The notes beneath the pieces are model-generated. The model saw only the letters and a list, made by a program, of their open reading frames with translations, was not told the origin of the DNA and did not search any database. Of a DNA stretch of 64,000 bases, positions 51,647 through 62,600 are shown piece by piece; position 1 is the stretch's first letter; every line of letters starts with the position of its first letter. The DNA is from Eucalyptus grandis (lineage: Eukaryota; Streptophyta; Magnoliopsida; Myrtales; Myrtaceae), in assembly GCF_016545825.1 (NCBI RefSeq), contig NC_052622.1, positions 10,049,001 to 10,113,000 of the forward strand, given 5' to 3'. The position numbers and the translations under genes were made by a program.

Positions 51647-54101
51647 AACAACTAAATTTTGACTAAATATTTAGGATTAAATTGCATAAGAAAATTAGGG
51701 ACCAATTTGGTCCTAACAAAAATGATTTTTGCATCAATTAGGTCTTAATTTTTATTTGCATCCATTAAGCTTTATTTCCTTTTATTTCCTTTATTTTTCA
51801 CTTTTTCAGATAAATATTTAAAAAAAGAAGAAGAAAAGTATAGGAGCCCATGGGGGCTAGGCCTTCACGCCCAACCCTTCTTTTGTTCCCATGTGGGCCC
51901 AAGGCCCACTACCTTTTTTTCTTGGCCTGGCCCCCTCCTCCTTGTCTTCTTCCTCCTTTGCCTCTGCAACACACGCGCAGAGGAGGCCGGACGCGCGCGA
52001 TGCCGAACGGAGGAGGAGACGCCGACGCACGTGGAGCAGCGCAGACAGAGGGGACGCATCTTCAATGCGATAAGGTGACCTAGCTAGAGCCACGTCGACT
52101 GGTGGGACACCAGTTCGGCTAGGGGAGGTCGCTCGAAGCGCCAAGGACCGGCGGTGCAAGCACCTCCGTTGACCGGCCTCCTCGCCTAGGAATAGGGCGG
52201 CGGGGAGGAAGGCCAAAGACACATGCAGAGAGAGAGAGAGAGAGAGATCAAAAGCAGTAAGCTCCGAGGACTTCTCCCGAGAGACATCAGGGGAAGGTTA
52301 GATCTAAGCAAAGGGTGGCTGAAACTAGGGGGGGAGAGAGAGAGAGAGCCGCAGGATTGATCCCTACCGCCCGTCGCTACCGTGGCATCACCCGCCACCC
52401 CGTCGACCAGCCGCGAGCGCTACCATGCCAAAGATCGCCGGCCCGACGCCGCTGCTACCGTCCCCACCCCCCCCCGCCCAACACAAATCCGCCGCCACCT
52501 TTGTGCTCGAAGCCCGGCGCGAATTGAAGCCCCACGTCACGGAGTCACCCCCGCCGCCACCATTGGCTGCATCTTGCCCCCCTGTCAAACGGCTCGCCGC
52601 CACCTCGTCATTGCGTTCGCCGGTCCCCCGACTCAAGCCGCGGTAGATCCGGGCGCGCTCCAAGGTGACTAGCATTGTTCGCCTCGGTCGCCCTCATCGG
52701 CGCCGCAAAGACGTAGAGAATAAGAGAGGCGCCAGTTAGGTCAGAGCCGGGTCGGATGCAGGTATCTCGGCCCGAGTAAGGTTCCGGCCGATTTAGGCTA
52801 GCACGCATGGGCTGGCTGATTCTTGGGTCGAGCATTTCTTTTAATGGAAATTGGGCTTGATTTGTTTGGGCTTGGATTCTTTAACAAAAATAATAAAAAA
52901 AGAATTACGGGCCAGGCCCGCGCTTCAGGCCCATTCCAAGCCACTGATTTGAACGAACAGGGTCGGTCCTAACCCAGAATCCGACCCGGGTCGCTTTTTT
53001 TTTTTTTTAAATAATATATCATTATATTAATATAAAAATATTTTAATAATAAAATCAAAAAAATATTTTATTTTTCAAAAATCAGAAAATCCAAAAATAT
53101 TTTACATTTTCCAAAAAAAAAAAAAATCAGAAAAAGTCAAAAATGATTTATATTTTCAAAAAAGGATAAAAAAATCCAAAAATATGTTTTTCTCCACAAA
53201 TGCATGGAAAAATCCTTAAAAATCCGAAAAGTCTTTGGATTTAAATAAGATTAACTACCGGAAGAGCATTAGTGATAAATTAGTATAATCAAGTCATCGA
53301 TCCTAATTTCTCTGGTTGCGCATGAGCGAAATATTTCTCAAAATACTTCGCTTGGGTTTCTAATCGATCCACTCTAAATTGATTAGTAGCGACTCATATT
53401 TAAAATTAACTTACAAGCTAAAAACTCATACCATAAGCCATGAATTGGTGTGTTTGGGAGAGCCTAGGTTAAACCTAATAGATTTAGCGAGTCATTAGCC
53501 TTTGCAGGCGTCCACATGTATGCAGGCGCTCGAAAAAAAGGAGGTCACAACGGCTTCCATTTAATGACTGAAACTTTTATTTCTTAATAATTCGCATTAT
53601 TCATGTGTCTAAGTATAAGTAAATGTTAGTGGATTGTAACGATAAGTGGTGGTGATTAAAAGTGATGATTAATTGCAATCGTTCAATTAATAATACAAGC
53701 GAAACCTTGGTTAAGTATTTATAGTAGATTCTAGGTTTAAAAAAATAAGGACCCTATTTCAATGGGTACGAAAACCTAGAACCGCTCACCCTTACCTTGG
53801 GAGAGGCTATTGGCCAACCCTTGCCTGCCACTAGGGGAGGGCTGCAAAACCATCCCCGATCGTGCGCAAGGCCCAATGGCCAACAAGGGTCATTGGCCCT
53901 TGTCAAACTTGGTAGGAAAAAAAAAACATTATAAAAAAATTATTTACATTAACACATGGTCCTCATGTGTGACACTACAAGCGTTCACTTTAGTAATTTT
54001 CAATTAAAATTAGTCGATTTGATTCAATTGGCAAAACATGCAATATAATTAAATCGACAAAATCAAAAGGTTTAGGTTTTTTTGGATAATTTTCCCTAAA
54101 A

Positions 54102-54831
54102 CAAACACACCAAGTGATCGCATCTTTCACAAGAAGGAAGCAACATCGAATTAAATGAAAAGAAACAGGAAAAGATGGAGAAGCATTAATGGCAAAGTTA
54201 TACAAATAAACAAGGAAATAAAGTTCATTACCTAGGGTGCTTCTTCTCCAAACATTCCACGATAGGTCAATTGATGATACGAGATGCGTAAGGTTCTGGC
54301 AAAAACGACTTCATAATTGATATCTGGTTACTGACAGATATGCACTCAACGACGAGTTTGTCTAATAACTTCATGTCAAAGCGTGAAAAAGTCGTATTGT
54401 AATTTGTCATCGTTCCTAACATCTCTTAATAATAGAGAAAAATGTGTTGATTCTATAGCCAAAAAGATATTTCACCCATCAAGGCTCTCAAGTAATTGAT
54501 TCGAATGTTCACCATAATTTAGAGGAACTTGTCATTATGGTACATGCTCATCCTTAGCTGCATTAAATCCCTTTTTTTCTTTCCAATTCGGTCATATAAA
54601 TGCACTTAGGTAACTGAATAAAGCTTTTTATTTTGGACTAAATTATGTGGGAAAAATCCGAAATGTGGAGTACCCAAAATGCCCCTCATGATGTGTAGGG
54701 GATGCGTGGAGCGTACACCTCAAAGGTGAAGGAGAAAAGAACAAATGGGACGAAACACGTTGCATGCAAGCCGGAGCGACGTCCCAGCTCTCCCCACTGA
54801 AATCTCTCTCTCTACAATAAAGAAGAAGACA
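54102..54831. other. Intergenic DNA / MYB upstream region
   Basis: AT-rich sequence with no gene. The last 200 bp before the CT-rich leader probably belongs to the MYB promoter; no clear TATA box was identified. Confidence 0.45.
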
Positions 54832-54862
54832 AGCTCTCTCCTCTCTCTCTCTCTCTCTCTCA
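54832..54862 (+). repeat. (CT)n tract in the MYB 5' leader region
   Basis: A CT-rich run about 200 bp upstream of the MYB ATG, as often found in plant 5' UTRs. Confidence 0.8.
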
Positions 54863-55058
54863 CCTAATTAGGGGAGAAGAGACGACAGTCTTTACTCAAA
54901 ACGGGAAAACATCAGCAATGTCGACTTCATCCCTCCGCTCCTCCTGAAACTTGAACATTTCACCAGCAATGGGGTAGCACCGCATTCACACATACCCACA
55001 AGCACAAGAGGCCTTGAACACCACCGGCGGGGGAAAGGCTATTCAAACGTCCGAAGCG

Positions 55059-58000
55059 ATGAACGGCGGCGGCGGAGGCGGTAGGGGAGGAGGAGGGGAG
55101 GAGCGGCCGAGGAAGATACTCAAGAAGGGGATGTGGAGTCGGCGGGAGGACGACATTCTGACAGAGTACGTGAGGAGGTACGGGGAAGGGAACTGGAACG
55201 CAGTGCAGAGGCACACCCCGCTGCTGCGATGTGGCAAGAGCTGCCGGCTGAGGTGGGTGAACCACCTGAGGCCGAACCTGAAGAAGGACGCCTTCTCGCC
55301 GGAGGAGGAGAGCCTCGTCGTCCGGCTCCACGCCGAGCACGGCAACAAGTGGGCCCACATGGCCTCCCAGGTCAGTGCCTTCTCCTCCTCGCGATTCGAG
55401 ACGCATTGCGCGATTGAACGGTGGATTTGGTGGGAATGGTGTCCTTCCGGGGCGTGTTCCCTGGATCTTGCTTTAGCGTTCTTTAGGGTACATCGATCTC
55501 AACGGGAACGTGCATGCAATCGCTTCTTGTTTATCATTTTTCTTGGGCTCGCATTTCTCTTCTTTCCTTTTTCCCCCTTATCTTTTCTTTTGCCTTGCTA
55601 GGTTGAGGAGACTTTCCTTTATTAAATTTATGTTTTCTATTGATTAGCTCTGCAACTATTTCATGCCACTTCCAGTTCTCAACCTGCATTTGTTTCGGGA
55701 AAGATCGATCATTTAAAAAAATTATATTCCTAGATTCGATTGCTCATATCATTTGTAAAAATGGACAAACAAAAAGTATTTTCATTCTCAAAAGAAAATG
55801 TATATTTTGGGTTACCTAACTTTTCTATATCATCATTTTCTTTTATATAAGTGAAGATGAGGAATTGGTTCTAGGGGTGTCCCATTTGCCTTTGATTTTT
55901 CTTTCTAGGTTGAGGAGGCTTTCCTTTTTAATTTTATGTTTTCTATTGATTCGCTTTACAACTATTTCATGCCACCCCTCTCAATTCTCAACTTCCGTTT
56001 GTTTTGAGGAAAATCAAAGATTTGAAAAACGTATTCTTAAATTTGATTGCTTGTATGACTTGCTAAAATGGATTAATGAAAATTATTTCTACCATTAAAA
56101 GAAAATGTCTAGACATATATTATCTTTTCGATGATTAATATTTATGAGCTACATAAATAATTGTTTTTTAGAAAATGTTTTGTAAATTATGATGATGATG
56201 TATTGGTTTTGTGGGGTGTCCCCGTTTTCGTTCGATTTTTCTTGCATGGCGTTCTCTCTGGACTCTTGACTATGTGAAATTGTTCATTTCTTTTCATTAC
56301 TTATTACGTATGTCGTGAGCATTTTTCTTTTTCCCGGTGAAACACGTGTTTTATGCATTTATTACGTATCGAATCATTACAATAAATGAGCTCACATGCA
56401 TAACTCGACGTATAAAAAAAGTTTACACCCGAAAATATAAAACAGAAAAAGAAAAGAGACAATATTTCAAATTAAATACAAAATGGCTCTGCAGGGTCCA
56501 CAAATAAAAAAAAATTAAAATTAACGTATAACTTATTATGTTGACGTCATCCTCCTTACTACCGAAACATTTCCATCCACCAATTATGTCTCAAACCTTT
56601 GCATGTAGTCGAAAAGCTGGTCATTTAGCCAAATTTTGCCAACAACAAAAAAATCCACCAGCTTTTACGGTAAAAAAATAAATTAAAATGATATTATTAG
56701 CCAATTTAAGTGAAATTTTCACAAAATTGATTTACTGTATCCACACGACTAAACAAACAACGTAAATTCGAGATACTTGTGTGAATAGTTTTCTGGATTT
56801 TTAAGATACGCCATAAATATTATCAATGTCTGAATTAAAATCTCATGTTGGAGTATAGATAGAAGATATTTGTAATAAAAGTTATTTCTCACTTAAGGAA
56901 GACCAATAGTATTTTACAACTACAAATATGCATTATTGAAAAGAATAAGACATGTTCGTGTACATATCTTTTCAACTGTACAATCTAATATTCTTTATGT
57001 AATATTTAAGGCCCATCCAAAAAGAGTGAATGAATTTAGTCTTTTCTAATTTCACGGGCATCGTCATGCGGCTTAATCCCGATAATTAGAGTCCTCTGCA
57101 TATATTTAAGAGATTATGTGGGACGGATCTTGTTGAAAAGTACTATAGATTATTTATAAAGCATGTTGAATAAAGAATGTTACGATTTCATGGTAACGAA
57201 CATGAAAATAGATGAAGAAAAGGGGCAAAGTTGTAGAAATTAGGTATTTTTCTTATTTAATTACTTGGATATATGCTCACGAAACTGAGGCTCAATCAAT
57301 TAGTTGTTCTAGTTTTGTCTTGGAATTTTTTTAATGGGGATTGGATCTATAGTTGCCGGGAAGAACGGACAACGAGATAAAGAACTTCTGGAACACAAGA
57401 ACGAAGAGGCTTCAGAGGGCGGATTCACTTGTTTACCATCGTGCCCCCCGCCGTGTCAAGAGCAATGAATCCAATCCGGCCAATCGCAGCCTCACTGATG
57501 GCAGTGCCCGACCTCGATCTCCTTTCTTTGGAGCTTCGTCATCATTGCACTCGAACTGGCCTGGACCCGGTCAATGCCAATGCCATCAGCTTCCCGAGCA
57601 GTCGACCATCATTGGGCTCCGTCGTGATCTAAGCATGTTTTGCGCCCAATCTCAGCTGCCATTTGTGGCAGCAAGCGTGGAGCTCCCTTCAATCCAAATG
57701 ACGCCGCCGGGGGCAGCGGTTTCAAGCTCCGATGGCAGTTGCAGCTTGTTTGGGACCCCATTCGAGGAGAGGACTGGCCTGTTGGAGGATTTGTTGGCAG
57801 AAGCCGAAACTCTAGCTCTGAAGGAGAGAGAGAGTTTGGGTAGCGATGGTGTGGAGGTGGCCGCTTCCTCCTCATTCAGTCAGTACTCCATTGCATCCTT
57901 GATCTTTCTTTTTCGTTCTCATTGAAATGTGGTCTGAATCTCTCTTGTTAAGCAATAGGTACAGAACCAGCCGAGGAGCCAATAGACAAACTTGAGTGCA

Positions 58001-58851
58001 TGGACAATGATCTGTCTAGTCTCCTCGCTAGCTTCACCTGGACAATGCAAGCTGAAACCCTAGCTCTAAAGGAGGAGAAAGAGAAGAAGAGCGAGAGTTT
58101 AGGCAGCAATGGTGCCGAGACAGCTGCTTCCTTCTCATTCAGTGAGTACTACATATCGCATGCTCGATATATTTCTTTTGTTCTCATTGAAATGTGGTCT
58201 GAATTTCTTTCATTAAGCAATAGGTGTAGAATCGGCCGAGGAGCAGATAGACAAGATCGAGTGCATGGACGATGAATTGTCTAGTGTCCTCGCTAGCTTC
58301 GCCTCAACAATGCAAGCTGAACCCCTAGCTCTAAAGGAGGAGGAGGAGAGTGAGAGTTTGGGCGACGATGGTGTCGAGGCAGCCCCTGCCTCCTCATTCA
58401 GTGAGTACTGCACATTGCATGCTTGATATTTCTCTTTCAACCTCATTGAAATGTGGTCTGAATCTCTCTCATTAAGCAATAGGTACGGAACTAACCGAGG
58501 AGCCAATAGACGAGATTGACATGGACAACGAATTGTCTAGTCTCCTCGCTAGCCTCGCCTCAACAACAAAAGCTGAAACCCTAGCTCTAAAGGAGGAGAA
58601 GGAGGAGAAGAGTGAGAGTTTGCGTGGCAATGTTGCCGAGGCAGCCACTTCCTCCTCATTCAGTAAGTATTGGATATTGCATGCTTGATATTTCTCTCTT
58701 GTTCCCGTTGAAATGTGGTTTGAATCTCTTTCATTAATCAATAGGTGTGGAGCCAACCAAGAAGCCAACAGACGAGATCGAGTGCATGGACGATGAATTG
58801 TCTAATCTCCTTGCTAGCTTTGCTTCAACAATGCCATCTCCAGATTGGTGA
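55059..58851 (+). CDS. GAMYB-type R2R3-MYB transcription factor with expanded C-terminal exons
   Basis: This is a nuclear activator of the GAMYB/MYB33-65-101 subgroup, which works in gibberellin response, anther and seed programmes. Exons: 55059-55370, 57353-57878, 57959-58141, 58224-58400, 58483-58662, 58745-58851. The sum is 1,485 nt (494 aa), in frame. I start at ATG 55059; the frame upstream has no ATG. R2 runs from about residue 24 (KGMWSRREDD ... GEGNWNAVQ, RCGKSCRLRWVNHLRPNLKK). R3 ends with LPGRTDNEIKNFWNTRTKR, split by a 1,982-bp intron after Gln104. VELPSIQ at about 212-218 is encoded by the miR159 site. Exon 2 ends LLEDLLAEAETLALKERE. Exons 3-5 are three near-copies of one phase 1-1 exon, and exon 6 ends LASFASTMPSPDW. 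Alternative splicing could remove any repeat exon without breaking the frame. Confidence 0.92.
57678..57698 (+). promoter_or_regulatory. miR159 target site in MYB mRNA
   Basis: The 21-base site ends in GAGCTCCCTTCAATCCAAA, preceded by TG. Compared with the complement of miR159a it differs only at the second base (G for A), which still allows a G:U pair. The site encodes part of VELPSIQ, the conserved location in GAMYB genes. Post-transcriptional repression by miR159 is a well-established property of this subgroup; here it is inferred from sequence. Confidence 0.9.
57783..58851 (+). repeat. Tandem exon-intron repeat within the MYB gene (~262-bp unit, three full copies plus ends)
   Basis: Exon starts at 57959, 58224, 58483 and 58745 give periods of 265, 259 and 262 bp. 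Each unit contains an exon beginning GT(A/G)(C/T)(A/G)GA, encoding EPxxEEPIDxxECMDxELSSLLAS...TLALKEE...ESL, and an intron of about 82 bp with near-identical sequence (GAAATGTGGTCTGAATCTCT, then TTAAGCAATAG). Donors are GTCAGT, GTGAGT, GTGAGT and GTAAGT. The first half of each repeated exon matches the terminal exon, and the second half matches the end of exon 2. Confidence 0.93.
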
Positions 58852-59184
58852 TGGCAGGGAATGGCCCCATGTCGACGGACAACTATTGCCTGTCCATGGC
58901 ATGTAGGGCGGCTGCCATTGCAGAAATCCCCTCTCCCGACGCCTGCTCAAGAGCTATCTTCTCGGACCTAAGAAGCAGTAATAAATAAAACAACATTCTA
59001 GTACATATATGCAAGATCACTTGATATAGACTGTGTAAGTGATCTTTATGCAGCTTATTGGAAAGGACTTTGTTCAGCCCTACTCTACTAAACAAATTGA
59101 GGGTTAATACTACTGATATTTCAATATTATTAATGTTGTTATTCCAGGTCAGCCGAACTTTCTTGATTCTCTAATTCAAGTTTG
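58852..59184. other. MYB 3' region up to the LTR
   Basis: Probable MYB 3' UTR and spacer. No gene seen. Confidence 0.5.
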
Positions 59185-59690
59185 TGTTGAAAAACACGTG
59201 TTGGTGTGTGGCCAAGAAATTAGAAGAAAAGAAAAAAAAAACTGTAAAACTAAATCTAAATAAAACCTGACGATCTTGATTTATCATTCACGGATAAATT
59301 TGTACAAAATTCAAGATCAATTTGTAGAAACGTAAAGATCGACATACCTTCAACCATTGATGAAAACCTGCAAATGTGTGGAAAACCCTCAAATCTTCGA
59401 CGGATCCACGAAGTGCAATTGATCTGTGAATATGGAATCACGAGATTTGTACGTCATGTTTCACTAGCCAATACCTAATGTTTTCTATGGTGATATGGTT
59501 TGAACTAGATGGTTTGATGTTTTATTCCGTTTTTTATGTTACTGACATCTTCCATCAAGACCGTTATGGTAACATATTAACAGGTAATTATCACGCAATA
59601 AACGCATGTAATAATTTGGGAAATAAATTGGAATTAATTGAGAAACTCAAAATTATGATCACATTTGAAATAATAAAATATATTATAACA
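59185..59690 (-). repeat. Probable 3' LTR of the Ty1/copia element
   Basis: On the minus strand the sequence begins TGTTATAATA at 59690, directly after a polypurine tract AAGTGGGAGAA (59691-59701), and ends ...TTTTTCAACA at 59185. This gives TG...CA termini over 506 bp. The partner LTR would lie beyond base 64000, so the pair cannot be compared. Confidence 0.6.
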
Positions 59691-62600
59691 TTCTCCCACT
59701 TGATCTCAATATTCCATCAAATGAAATATTAACCCAAATCCACATAAAGTCCATGCTGAAATAAAACACGTGAATCATGGTGATGAGTCTTCTTAGAGAG
59801 AATATTATCTTCCATGTATTACAATGCATTTCACCAGCCCATATGTGATAGCATAACTCAATGAATAAACCTTATATTTACTCCAAGTCAAACGTAATTG
59901 TTTTCCTCGGAATAACTGAATGTAAATAATTATATTGAGAAAAACATTGCAAATGGATAAAAGTCTTAGAAATTCTTCTATATAAAGAAAATTTTACATA
60001 ATTGGATCAATACCCTTCGTGAATACATGATCCTTATAACTTATTAGTGGTATGCCTTTAGTTAAAGAATTAATCAAGTGCTTACGTGTTTTATGACCAC
60101 TTTATTCTCTTTAACACATTCTTTAATGGCTAAATACTTGATGTCGACGTGCTTGTTTGACTACCACTTTTTTTGTTCTTAACTAGGTAAATTGTCCTTG
60201 AATTGTCGCAAAACATTCTTAATAGCATAGAAATGGAATCCACAATTCTAAGCCACAATATGAAACTTTTCAACCACACACCATGTGAGGTGGGCTCAAA
60301 ACAAGAAACAAACTCCGCCTTCATAGTGAAAGTGGCACCCAAAGTCTATTTCACACTCTTCCAGGATACAACTCTGCCAACAAACATAAAAGTTATCTCG
60401 ATATTGATTTACAAAAATCAACACAACTAGCAAAGTCTAAATCAAAATGACTAACTACCTCCAAGTTATTCGTCTGTCCATATATATGCATGTGTCACTT
60501 TGTACCATCTCGTCACCTTCTTTGCAACTCTCTAGTGGTCCATACACGTATTACTCAAGTATCTTCTGAACATTCTCACAGCAAAAGTAATGTCAGGTCG
60601 AGTGCAAACTTAAACATACATCAAACTTCCAACAACAGAAGCATATGGGACTTTCTTCATTTATTCCCTTTCAAAATTGTTCTTGGGGCATTGGTTCAAA
60701 TTAAACTTGTCACCATTCACAATGGGTACTATACTTTGTGAACAATTTTTCATCCAAAATCTCTCCAAAACCTTATTGATATAGGTTCCTTGAGATAGTC
60801 CTAATATATCTCAAGCTATATCCCTATATATTTTAATAAGACGCTTCATCCATATCCTTCATATTAAAATTCTTAGAGAGATTGTTTCACCTCCCTCGCA
60901 TAATAACCCCTTGTCATTGGTTGCAAGTAAAATGTGATCCACATATAGTATAAGGAAACAAATTTTGCTCACACTAATCTTCTGATATATATATTGATCC
61001 ATAACATTATCTATAAAATCAAATGAAGAGATGACCTCATGGAACTTCAAGTACCATTGGCGAAATGCTTGTTTCAGGCCATATAGAGACTTTTTAAGCT
61101 TGCATACCAAATGCTTTCTAGCATTAGAAAAGAATTCTTCTGGTTGTTTCATATAAACCACTTCTAGTTTTCCATTGAAAAAAACCGTTTTCACATCCAT
61201 TTAATATGAGTTCATATCAAAATGAACAACCAATGCCAAAATAATACAAAGAGAATTTTTCTTAAGTACAGGAGAAAATGTCTTTGTATAATCGATTCCT
61301 TCCTTTTAACTAAATTCCTTAACAACGAATATGGCTTTGTATCTCTCAATGTTGCCCAATGACTCATTCTTGCAAATACATAATGTAATTATTAGGGATT
61401 GCTGACTTCTTCATTCTAGTAGACCTTCTTAATGTTGCATCAACATTCTCCTGAAAAATTTGTTGTTCAATTGGAAGCTCAATGGTATCTGACAATTACT
61501 GAACAATTTGGTCTACTAGATCAATATTAGCAGGTCGTGGATCTTCAATGATTAGTTGTTCAATGGTCGATTGAATTAAAGGGGTATTGTAGACAACAAC
61601 CAATCCAATACCTGAGATAGAATGTTGAGTATCTGAATAATCTCCTTCAAAAACAAGGTTCTTGAATTGATTACTTCCATTGATCAGGTCATTTTAAAAA
61701 AAAAATTTGCGTTTCTCGAATCCATAAACCTAGTAATATGAGATGAACAGTAAAATCTATATCATTTGGATTTTCGGCATATTCAACGAAATACCCACTT
61801 ATTATTCTTAGGTCTAACTTCATTTCTTGTGGATTGTAAATTTTTACTTCAGAGAGGCATCTACAAACGCGTACATGTTGCAAACTCCATTCTCAACCTT
61901 TGAATAACTCAAAAGACGTCTTTGGAAAGGGCTTGGTCGGAAATCAGTTTAATATATACACTACCATTTTTAGAGTCTCAGTCCACAATAACTTAGGAAA
62001 TTTGGAGCTGCTAAGTATACTCCGCACCATATTTAATAAAGTTCGATTCATTCCTTCCGTTACACCTTTCTGGTTCGAATAATAAGATATAGTATATTAG
62101 GCAATAATCTCATACTTTTCAAGAAACTTCGCAAATGTACCAAGTGCTTGTCCATTTTTAATATATCTACCATAGTATACCTCATCTCTATTTGATCTCA
62201 CGATCTTAATTTGCTTACTATATTATTTATTTACTTCAGTTTTAAATACCTTAAAGGTATCCAGCGCTTTGTACTCATTACGAAGTAAGCAAAGATACAT
62301 GAATCGTGAATAATCGTCTATGAAAGAGATGAAGTATTTCTGACCATTTGAGTCAATATCTAGACTACAAATATTTGTATATATGATTTCTAATATTTCA
62401 GTACTCCTCTTAACATCATTCTTTGACTTGCTAATATGTTTTCTCTTTATGCAGTCCACACAAGTATCATAATAAATAAAATCTAGAGTACGAAGTACTC
62501 CATCATGTACTAACCGCTTAATTCTATTTATAGAGATATGTCCTAATCTCTAGTGCCATAACATGGGGAATCCTCCTTCACAACACATCGATTTATGCCA

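Larger units (their letters stand above)
51014..54096. mobile_element. 3.1-kb inverted-repeat element enclosing a GC-rich island
   Basis: The left end GGGAAAATTATCCAAAAAGT and the complement of the right end GGGAAAATTATCCAAAAAAA agree and continue inward (CCTAAACC, then TTTTGCCAATTGA-like text). TAAAA flanks both sides (51009-51013 and 54097-54101). The ends are the same family as 18846-19630, and the right subterminal part (about 53800-53910) has the same AAGGGCTT/GGCCAACCCTTG phrases. Between lies about 1.1 kb of GC-rich, CpG-rich DNA (51840-52990) unlike the AT-rich arms. It has short open frames but no recognisable domain. It could be captured host DNA or a nested element. Confidence 0.55.

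Noticed and set aside
51850..52675. Several 60-120 codon frames in the GC-rich island
   Set aside because: Frames overlap on both strands and are Pro/Arg/Ala-rich as expected for GC-rich non-coding DNA; no motif recognised.
58213..58768. Long minus-strand open frames (~97 codons, two copies) across the MYB repeats
   Set aside because: They are reverse-strand shadows of the repeated exons and introns, recurring with the same period; no start context or family features.
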